From JABWBJ01 sp035646395 (GTDB lineage Bacteria > Gemmatimonadota > Gemmatimonadetes > Gemmatimonadales > Gemmatimonadaceae): a DNA stretch of 5,675 nucleotides. A model generated the notes under the pieces. That model was not told the DNA's origin. It did no database searches and saw only the letters and a program-made list of their open reading frames with translations. Positions 1 through 5,365 of this stretch are shown one piece after another. Every line of letters begins with the position of its first letter. Within the stretch, counting starts at the first letter, position 1. The stretch covers positions 1 through 5,675 of the forward strand of contig DASRPK010000090.1 in assembly GCA_035646395.1 (NCBI GenBank). The letters are read 5' to 3'. The position numbers and the translations under genes were made by a program.

Positions 1-467
1 GCGCTGTGAAAGGCATGAGCGAATCGTCCGCGAAAGTGTTGGCGCAGGCCGGCATCACCGCCGACCAGGTCGACCTGGTCGTCCCTCACCAGGCGAACCT
101 ACGGATCATCGAGGCGGTTGCGAAGTACGCGGGCATCCCGATGGAACGCGTGATGGTAACCGTGCACAAGTTCGGGAACATGAGTGCCGCGACGGTGCCC
201 GTGAGTCTCGTTGAGGCAGTGAAGGACGGCCGGATCAAGCCCGGCGCAAACGTCCTCATGCCTGGTTTCGGGGCCGGACTGACCTTTGGCGCGCTGCTCG
301 TACGCTGGGGGGATCGCGTCACGCCGTTAGGCGAATCGGCACGCGCCTTCCCGCCGTTCGATGGTACGGCGCTCGACCTGGTGAATTCGATACGCGCCAA
401 CCAGGATCCGCATGGACGATCAGCGGCTGGCCTGATGGCGCCGGTGCTGGCGGATGCGCCAGTGTAA
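1..467 (+). CDS. fabH: 3-oxoacyl-ACP synthase III (KAS III), C-terminal part, with a C-terminal tail
   Basis: This is the 3' end of a gene that begins left of the window; the reading frame starts at base 3. KAS III condenses acetyl-CoA (or another acyl-CoA) with malonyl-ACP to start fatty-acid synthesis in the cytoplasm. Two of the three catalytic residues of the family are visible: the His in VPHQANLRI (bases about 87-113) and the Asn in FGNMSAA (about 174-194). The third, the Cys, lies upstream of the window. The usual end of the protein is the GAGLTFGALLVRW segment near base 308. About 52 more residues follow before the TAA at 465-467, including PPFDGTALDLVNSIRANQDPHGRSAAG. This tail is in frame, not a read-through of an obvious frameshift, and is longer than in E. 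coli-type FabH. The TAA lies 6 bases before the next gene's GTG, so co-transcription is likely. The family call is firm; the role of the tail is unknown. Confidence 0.95.
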   Translation, partial: AVKGMSESSAKVLAQAGITADQVDLVVPHQANLRIIEAVAKYAGIPMERVMVTVHKFGNMSAATVPVSLVEAVKDGRIKPGANVLMPGFGAGLTFGALLVRWGDRVTPLGESARAFPPFDGTALDLVNSIRANQDPHGRSAAGLMAPVLADAPV

Positions 468-473
468 CGCGGT

Positions 474-971
474 GTGCTGCGATTGCTGTTCGTGAAAGAG
501 TCGTGGCCGAGCCGGATCGCGCGTTGGCGCTTCAACACGTTCCCTGCCTATCGAGGAACGGGCGGACGGGTCACGTTCATTCGGCACGACTTCATGGAAA
601 TCCGGGTCGAGCTCCCGCTCTGGTGGCGGACCCGTAACTACGTGGGAACGATCTACGGTGGGAGCATCTATGCGTCGGTCGATCCGTTCTACATGATGAT
701 GCTGATCCGCTGCCTTGGGCCGAGGTATACGGTATGGGACAAGGCAGCCTCGATCCGGTTCCGCCGGCCGGGTCGCTCGACGCTCTACGCGACCTTTCAC
801 TTCGACCAGGCGCTGGTCGACGGAATCCGCGCGGAACTGGAGACTTCGGATAAGCTCGACCGGCAGTTCATCGTGGAACTGAAGGATGCTGCCGGTGAAG
901 TTCACGCCATCATCGAAAAGACGGTGAACGTTCGCCGTCGCATGCACCCTGACGAACCGAGGTCCCCATGA
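474..971 (+). CDS. DUF4442 hotdog-fold protein, probable acyl-(CoA/ACP) thioesterase type
   Basis: A 165-residue protein matching the DUF4442 family of the hotdog superfamily, related to PaaI/YiiD-type thioesterases. The family signature is clear: residues 24-35 (PAYRGTGGRVTF), NYVGTIYGGSIYASVDPFYMMML at about 55-77 (the hotdog helix and its lead-in), and VWDKAASIRFRRPGR at 87-101. Length is normal, with no signal peptide or membrane segment, so it should be cytosolic. The start chosen is GTG at 474; a second GTG at 492 would remove six residues, and neither has a good Shine-Dalgarno. It lies 6 bases after fabH, and its TGA overlaps the next ATG (ATGA, 968-971). The neighbourhood suggests action on acyl chains in lipid metabolism. 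That substrate is an inference, since DUF4442 proteins are mostly uncharacterised. Confidence 0.87.
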   Translation: MLRLLFVKESWPSRIARWRFNTFPAYRGTGGRVTFIRHDFMEIRVELPLWWRTRNYVGTIYGGSIYASVDPFYMMMLIRCLGPRYTVWDKAASIRFRRPGRSTLYATFHFDQALVDGIRAELETSDKLDRQFIVELKDAAGEVHAIIEKTVNVRRRMHPDEPRSP

Positions 972-1426
972 ACCGAAAACTCCTCACCACCATGTTTGCG
1001 CTGCTGCCTGCTGTCGCGACTGCGCAGAACTCCAACCCGCGTTTCGGCCAGTGGAAACTCAAGTCCGAAGCCCCGGCACCGCAGAGCAACATCATGACCT
1101 ACGAACCCTCTGGATCGAAAGGAATGAAGGTCACGGTCACGTCGGTCAACGCGCGGGGAGATACGAGCTCGTGGTGGTACACCACGGACTTCGACGGGAA
1201 GGACATGCCTGTCACGGGAAGCAGTGGAACGACGCATACCTCCGTGCGCGTCATCACCGACCGGATCAACGAGATCGTGAACAAGCGCGACGGCCGTGTC
1301 ACGCAGGTCCTGACGAATGTTCTCTCGCCCGACGGGAACACGATCGGCGTCATCTACATGCGCGCGGACAGTACGGGGAAAACGACGGGGGTGACGTTCG
1401 CGACGTACGAAAGGATACGACCGTAG
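968..1426 (+). CDS. Small secreted beta-rich protein of unknown function
   Basis: A 152-residue protein with a Sec signal peptide: MNRK, a hydrophobic core at about residues 5-16, then an AxA-type cleavage site (AVATA|QN) after residue 19. No lipobox cysteine is present, so it is probably periplasmic or exported, not a lipoprotein. The mature part is rich in alternating beta-type stretches: FGQWKL near 26-31, MTYEPSG at 43-49, KVTVTSV at 54-60, WWYTTDFDGKDMPVTGS at 69-85 and DGNTIGVIYMRAD at 122-134. The 'G.WKL ... YDGKDYPVTG' pattern resembles a widespread family of small secreted hypothetical proteins, common in Acidobacteriota and related soil bacteria, that I know only as uncharacterised. 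A GAGG lies 5 bases before the ATG, and the ATG overlaps the stop of the DUF4442 gene, so translation is probably coupled. It ends with TAG at 1424-1426. Function is not assignable. Confidence 0.85.
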   Translation: MNRKLLTTMFALLPAVATAQNSNPRFGQWKLKSEAPAPQSNIMTYEPSGSKGMKVTVTSVNARGDTSSWWYTTDFDGKDMPVTGSSGTTHTSVRVITDRINEIVNKRDGRVTQVLTNVLSPDGNTIGVIYMRADSTGKTTGVTFATYERIRP

Positions 1427-1458
1427 GCGGGTAAACGGGTAAGCGGGTAAACGGGTAA
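1427..1458 (+). repeat. Two perfect tandem copies of a 16-base repeat with regularly spaced GGG runs
   Basis: Bases 1427-1442 and 1443-1458 are identical copies of GCGGGTAAACGGGTAA. Each is two octamers of form RCGGGTAA, so there are four octamers in all. GGG runs fall at 1429-1431, 1437-1439, 1445-1447 and 1453-1455, always separated by exactly 5 bases. This satisfies the usual G-quadruplex pattern on the plus strand. The array fills nearly all of the 38-base gap between two convergent genes, starting directly after the plus-strand stop codon and ending 6 bases before the hisD stop. It could affect transcript ends, or be a dispersed simple repeat; the sequence alone does not decide. Confidence 0.9.
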
Positions 1459-1464
1459 GACTGC

Positions 1465-2727
1465 CTAACGTCGCCTACCCAGGCGAAACTCGGCAGCCCT
1501 CGCATGTGCGTGCAGCCCTTCTCGCCGCGCCAGCCATGCCGCGTCTTCGTACAAACCGGCGGCAGCCTGCTCGTCGTCGATTTGAAGCCACGTGCGGACG
1601 CGCAGGAACGACAGCACTGACAATCCGCCACTGAAGCGGGATGCCCTCCCGGTCGGCAGGACGTGATTCGGTCCCGCGCCATAATCACCGAGCACCTCCG
1701 CGGTGTTACCGCCGAGGAACAGCGCGCCGTAGTTCTGAAGCGTAGGTCGCAGGGCGCCCGGATCTGTCACGTGGAGTTGAAGATGTTCCGGCGCCAGCTG
1801 GTTACACACTACAACAGCCTCCTGCGCATGACCGACGAGCACAGCACCGCCATTCTCGAGCGCTACTCGTGCAACGTCCGCCGTGGGCAGGTCGCTCAAC
1901 TGTCGCTCGAGCTGCTGATTGACCTCGTGGACGAGCCGTTCGCTCAGGCTCACGAGCACCACGACTGACAGCGGATCGTGTTCGGCCTGGGCGAGCAGGT
2001 CAGCCGCAACCAGAACCGGATCGGCACTCTCGTCCGCGAGCACGACAAGCTCCGACGGACCGGCCAGTGTATCTATTCCAACCTGCCCAACCACGAGGCG
2101 TTTCGCGGCTGTGACGAACGCGTTCCCCGGCCCGACGATCACGTCACACGCGGGCACCGGACCCGCACCAAATGCCATCGCCGCGATGGCCTGTGCGCCG
2201 CCAACACGGACAAAACCGGTCGCTCCAGCCATTGCTCCGCAGGCGAGCATGATCGGGTCCGGATGCGGGCTGGTGATCCAGATTTCCGGAACACCGGCCG
2301 CCCGCGCCGTCAACGCGGTCATCAGCACAGAGGACGGCAACGGATAGCGACCGCCAGGCGCGTAACACCCTGCGCGCGTTACCGGAACAACCTCGTGCCC
2401 TGCCCGTCCGCCTGGAATCGACATCTCGAAAGTTCCCAGACTCCTTCGCTGTCCTTCCGCGAAGGCCAGGATCCGCCGCGCCACTCTCGTCAGGCACTGA
2501 GCCGCGTCAGGCGGCAAGGCCCGCAGCGCGTATTCCATCTCTTCGCGACCAATCACCAGGGGCGCGCCACACTCCAGGCCATCGAGTCGCTCGGCGTGCG
2601 CGCGCAACGCCGCTTCGCCCCTCGAACGCACGTCGTCGACGATCGCGGCCGCGGTCTCGCTCACGTCGGGCCGGATGGATGGCGATCGTGCCACCAGTTC
2701 ATCAACCGAACGGAGCTGGAGGATCAT
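1465..2727 (-). CDS. hisD: Histidinol dehydrogenase
   Basis: A 420-residue enzyme that oxidises L-histidinol to L-histidine in two NAD-dependent steps through histidinaldehyde, using a zinc ion. Length is normal for bacterial HisD. Conserved blocks appear in order: GCYAPGGRYPLPSSVLM (residues 120-136), GGAQAIAAMAFG (176-187), IVGPGNAFVTAAKR (197-210), GIDTLAGPSELVVLAD (217-232), AEHDP, APEHLQ (312-317), GDYGAGPNHVLPT (347-359) and EGLHAH (403-408). By family alignment, zinc and catalytic residues correspond to Q247, H250, E314, H315, D348, E403 and H408; all are present, so it should be active. The ATG start overlaps the TGA of hisAIE (ATGA, 2724-2727). A GAAGG at 2735-2739 sits 7 bases upstream as a plausible ribosome site. 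It is the last gene of the operon, ending in TAG at 1465-1467. In fungi the equivalent domain is fused behind HisI-HisE in HIS4; here it is a separate protein. Confidence 0.97.
   Translation of the reverse strand: MILQLRSVDELVARSPSIRPDVSETAAAIVDDVRSRGEAALRAHAERLDGLECGAPLVIGREEMEYALRALPPDAAQCLTRVARRILAFAEGQRRSLGTFEMSIPGGRAGHEVVPVTRAGCYAPGGRYPLPSSVLMTALTARAAGVPEIWITSPHPDPIMLACGAMAGATGFVRVGGAQAIAAMAFGAGPVPACDVIVGPGNAFVTAAKRLVVGQVGIDTLAGPSELVVLADESADPVLVAADLLAQAEHDPLSVVVLVSLSERLVHEVNQQLERQLSDLPTADVARVALENGGAVLVGHAQEAVVVCNQLAPEHLQLHVTDPGALRPTLQNYGALFLGGNTAEVLGDYGAGPNHVLPTGRASRFSGGLSVLSFLRVRTWLQIDDEQAAAGLYEDAAWLARREGLHAHARAAEFRLGRRR
1471..1486. other. Short perfect hairpin inside the 3' end of hisD
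   Basis: TCGCCT (1471-1476), loop ACCC, then AGGCGA (1481-1486) form a 6-base-pair perfect inverted repeat. It sits over the last codons of hisD, just before its stop. A second copy of the arm, GTAGGCG at 1423-1429, spans the stop of the plus-strand gene and could pair with CGCCTAC at 1472-1478 around the G-rich repeat. No T tract follows on either strand, so it is not a standard intrinsic terminator. Its position between convergent genes is suggestive only. Confidence 0.35.
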
Positions 2728-3983
2728 GAACCAGCCTTCACTTCCATCGGGCGTCTTGTGACGCGCAGATTCCGCCGCCCGAGCTCCGCCTCGATGTCCG
2801 CAAGCGTCACACCCGCGCGAGCGGTGGTCGCCAGCAGCATGTACATGAGGTCAGCCGCTTCGTGGATGACGTCTTCATGCGACTCCGCGATGGCGAGTTC
2901 TCCGGCCTCTTCCCGCAACTTTGCGGCGAGCAAGCCTGCTTCCGTCATGAGACGCCTCGTGGCAGACGACGCGTCATCCGAAGACGCTCGGGCGGCGATG
3001 GTTCGTTCGAGTGCGCCGAGGTCGAACCGGTCGCCGAAGCACGACCGTGTGCCCTGGTGACAGAAGCCGGACCCTTCCTGCCTCACGACAAACAGCAGCG
3101 CGTCCCGATCGCAGTCCAGCTGAACCGATAGAAGGCGTTGGTGGTTCCCCGATGTTTCGCCCTTGACCCAGATCGAGCGGCGGCTGCGCGACCAGTACAC
3201 ACCGAGGCGCTCCTCCACTGCCCGCCGGAGCGAATCGCGGCTACTCCAGGCGAGTCCCAGCGTACGGCCGGCCTCGTCGGCGACGATTGTCGGCCACAGG
3301 TCCGTGCCTTGCGCCAGTGCCGCGCCAATGGCATCACCTAACGACAGCGCGCCGGAATAGAGCGCCATTCCGACCTGGGCATCGGCGCCGTCTCGCTCGA
3401 GGGCCGCAATGTCATCGGCCGTTGTGATGCCGCCCGCTGCAGTCACACGGGCGTCTCCGGCAAGTCGGATCGCCGCCCGAACGAGTTCACCGTCGAATCC
3501 CTGCATGGCACCTTCGTGCTCGACCTGGGTGAGCAGGAAGCCGCTGACGTGTGGCGACAGCTCCGGAATCACCTCGAGCGCCGCCCGGCCGGTCGCGGTC
3601 TGCCACCCGTTCACGACGACGCTGCCGTGCCGGCAATCAACGGCCGCGATCACGCGCTCCCGTGGCAGCGCGGCGCAGAATGCCGGTGTTGCCGCGGTAC
3701 CGATCACGATTCGCGTCGCTCCGGCGTCGAGCCAGGCACGCGCCGTGTCGAGGTCGCGAATGCCGCCGCCGACCCGACAACTCGCGCGCCGCACCATGGT
3801 CCGGATCAGCGCCGCGTTCGAGCCAATGCCTAACGCCGCATCGAGATCGACCACGGCCACTGCCCCGGCGATGGAAAAACGTTCGAGCCACTCCAGCGGA
3901 TCGCCGGCGTCGAGCACAAACTCCCGTCCGTGGCGGAGCTGTACCGCCCGGCCATGCATGATGTCGATGCTGGGGACGATCAT
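2724..3983 (-). CDS. hisA-hisI-hisE: Trifunctional HisA-HisI-HisE fusion: ProFAR isomerase / PR-AMP cyclohydrolase / PR-ATP pyrophosphohydrolase
   Basis: A 419-residue protein carrying three histidine-pathway enzymes in one frame. Residues 1-226 are HisA, a (beta/alpha)8 barrel that isomerises ProFAR to PRFAR. Visible are PSID with catalytic Asp7, VGGGIRD (71-77), the second acid/base Asp116 in AAVDCRHG, GW at 126-127, T152 and AAGGITTADDI (182-192). Residues about 229-317 are HisI (PR-AMP cyclohydrolase): SRSRRSIWVKGETSGN (265-280), metal-binding DCDRD (290-294), and FCHQGTRSCF (307-316) with zinc cysteines. Residues about 321-411 are HisE (PR-ATP pyrophosphohydrolase, MazG-like fold): REEAGE (357-362) and HEAADLMY (374-381) carry the metal-binding acids. 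HisE and HisI act before HisA in the pathway. No stop and no in-frame ATG, GTG or TTG lies at the HisA-HisI junction (LAQGTDLWPTIV). The start is ATG at 3983, overlapping the hisHF TGA. The HisI-HisE part resembles fungal HIS4 more than E. coli HisIE. Confidence 0.93.
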   Translation of the reverse strand: MIVPSIDIMHGRAVQLRHGREFVLDAGDPLEWLERFSIAGAVAVVDLDAALGIGSNAALIRTMVRRASCRVGGGIRDLDTARAWLDAGATRIVIGTAATPAFCAALPRERVIAAVDCRHGSVVVNGWQTATGRAALEVIPELSPHVSGFLLTQVEHEGAMQGFDGELVRAAIRLAGDARVTAAGGITTADDIAALERDGADAQVGMALYSGALSLGDAIGAALAQGTDLWPTIVADEAGRTLGLAWSSRDSLRRAVEERLGVYWSRSRRSIWVKGETSGNHQRLLSVQLDCDRDALLFVVRQEGSGFCHQGTRSCFGDRFDLGALERTIAARASSDDASSATRRLMTEAGLLAAKLREEAGELAIAESHEDVIHEAADLMYMLLATTARAGVTLADIEAELGRRNLRVTRRPMEVKAGS

Positions 3984-5365
3984 TGTCGCACCCGGACGCC
4001 CCGGCGCGACAGCTCGGACTTGATGCCCGAAACCGTTTCGTCGCCGTCGTGAAAGACCGAAGCGGCGAGGACCGCGTCCGCGCCGGCGGCGATCGCGTCG
4101 GCCACATGCGCGCGCGTTCCGATACCACCCGAGGCGATGACCGGGACTCGCACCGAACGGCTGACCGCGGTCAACAACTCCAGATCGCAGCCTTCCCGCG
4201 TGCCATCGCGGTCCCAGCTCGTAAGCAGGATTTCGCCTGCGCCTTCCGCTGCACCGCGGGTTGCCCAACTCACCGCATCCAGCCCGCTGACGTGTCGGCG
4301 TCCACCCATGACCAGGACGTCCCAGCCGATCGTGCTACGTCGCGCGTCAATCGCGAGCACGACACACTGGGACCCGAATTCCCGCGCCAGCTCCCCGAGC
4401 AATTCGGGACGCTCCACCGCCGCGCTGTTCACGCTGACCTTGTCAGCGCCCGCGATCAGCAGTTGCCGCGCCTCGCTCACCGACTTCACACCGCCTCCCA
4501 CGGTCAGGGGAATCCCCAGCACACGTCGAACCTGCCGCACCGTTTCGAGCTGCGTCGTTCGTTGCGCGGGTGAAGCCGCGATGTCGAGCAGGACGATCTC
4601 GTCCGCGCCCTGCGTTTCATAACGTGCCGCCTGCTCGGCAGGATCGCCCGCGTCGCGCAGGTTCGCGAAATGAACCCCCTTCACCACGCGGCCATCCTGC
4701 ACATCGAGGCACGGAACAATGCGCGCCGCCAGCGAACCAGAGCGTGAGATGACGGCCGTGACGGGTGCCTGACGACCGGTGAGCCATCGCTCGATCAGTT
4801 GAGAACCGGCGACCCCGGACAGTTCGGGATGAAACTGGCACGCAATGGTCGAACCCCGCTCGACGGCGGCGATGAATGGCGCTCCGTGTGTGGTCCACGC
4901 AGCGTTCCAGCCGGGAGGCGCCTGTCGCAAGGCAAAGGAGTTCGCGAATGAGGCGTCCATGCTCGCGAGCGTCTTGCAGCCGGTGTCTGGCTTGATGGTG
5001 TTCCAGCCGAGGTGGGGAACCCGCGCCTCGTCAGGCAGCCGTTGGCAGATTCCCTTCAGCACCCCCAGTCCCCCGACACCCGGGCTTTCCTCACTCGAGT
5101 CACACAGGACTTGCAAGCCAAGGCAGATCGCGAGGACCGGTTTCCGATCGGCGAAAGCTTCACGTATCGGCGCGTCGAGCTCCTTCGCTCGTAGTGAGGC
5201 GACGCCCGTTGCAAACGCACCGACGCCTGGAATGACGAGTCGGGACGCCGCTCGAACCGCTGTCGGTGCCGACGTCACTTCGCTGCTCGCTCCAAGCCGG
5301 TCAAACGCGGCCCGCACCGATGCCAGGTTCGCCACGCCGGTATCCACGATGACGATGTCGCTCAC
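3980..5365 (-). CDS. hisH-hisF: Imidazole glycerol phosphate synthase, HisH-HisF fusion (glutaminase plus cyclase)
   Basis: A 461-residue single-chain IGP synthase. It hydrolyses glutamine and uses the ammonia to convert PRFAR to IGP and AICAR. Residues 1-198 are HisH, a class I glutamine amidotransferase: VDTGVANLASV (7-17), oxyanion-strand PGVG (46-49), nucleophile Cys81 in AICLGLQ, PHLGWN (117-122), and His179/Glu181 in QFHPE. A linker of about 13 residues follows (199-211). Residues 212-461 are HisF, a (beta/alpha)8 barrel: IVPCLDVQDGRVVKG with Asp221, LTVGGGV (287-293), GADKVSVN (306-313), Asp340 in AIDARR, GAGEILLTSWDRDGT (375-389) and IASGGIG. Both catalytic aspartates of HisF are present. 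There is no in-frame ATG, GTG or TTG between the halves, so this is a true fusion. The GTG start overlaps the hisB TGA (GTGA, 5362-5365). Oddities: HPELS where a basic residue normally follows HPE, and FANSF where most HisH have VHSY/F. HisF lacks the insertions of yeast HIS7. Confidence 0.95.
   Translation of the reverse strand: MSDIVIVDTGVANLASVRAAFDRLGASSEVTSAPTAVRAASRLVIPGVGAFATGVASLRAKELDAPIREAFADRKPVLAICLGLQVLCDSSEESPGVGGLGVLKGICQRLPDEARVPHLGWNTIKPDTGCKTLASMDASFANSFALRQAPPGWNAAWTTHGAPFIAAVERGSTIACQFHPELSGVAGSQLIERWLTGRQAPVTAVISRSGSLAARIVPCLDVQDGRVVKGVHFANLRDAGDPAEQAARYETQGADEIVLLDIAASPAQRTTQLETVRQVRRVLGIPLTVGGGVKSVSEARQLLIAGADKVSVNSAAVERPELLGELAREFGSQCVVLAIDARRSTIGWDVLVMGGRRHVSGLDAVSWATRGAAEGAGEILLTSWDRDGTREGCDLELLTAVSRSVRVPVIASGGIGTRAHVADAIAAGADAVLAASVFHDGDETVSGIKSELSRRGVRVRQ

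Noticed and set aside
420..947. Minus-strand open frame of 175 codons opposite the DUF4442 gene
   Set aside because: The plus-strand frame carries the full DUF4442 signature; the reverse frame is Arg/Asp/His-rich with no family match.
1427..1458. Tandem repeat as a CRISPR array
   Set aside because: Units are only 16 bases, directly abutting, with no spacers and no cas genes nearby.
1423..1486. Intrinsic terminator between the convergent genes
   Set aside because: The stems are short, overlap coding sequence, and no T run follows on either strand.
2724..2948. Possible separate start for HisE at the internal ATG (2946-2948, residue 346)
   Set aside because: It lies inside the conserved first helix of the PRA-PH domain (TRRLMTEAG), so a product from it would be truncated.
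1978..3060. Long open frame (360 codons) on the plus strand opposite hisD and hisAIE
   Set aside because: Arg/Pro/Ser-rich, low-complexity translation with no family resemblance, fully antisense to two firmly identified genes. Such frames are expected opposite GC-rich coding DNA.
3409..4023. Plus-strand open frame of 204 codons opposite the HisA domain
   Set aside because: Composition is that of a shadow frame (Ala/Ser/Pro/Thr-rich), without motifs, and antisense to the catalytic HisA region.
3984..4268. Upstream in-frame extension of hisAIE by 95 codons
   Set aside because: The extra segment is Arg/Gly-rich, lies out of frame inside the HisF domain, and matches nothing. HisA homology starts exactly at MIVPSID, where ATG overlaps the hisHF stop.
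3980..4732. Possible separate start for hisF at a CTG codon (4730-4732)
   Set aside because: No ATG, GTG or TTG is in frame in the linker and no Shine-Dalgarno precedes the CTG; the continuous frame is the simpler reading.
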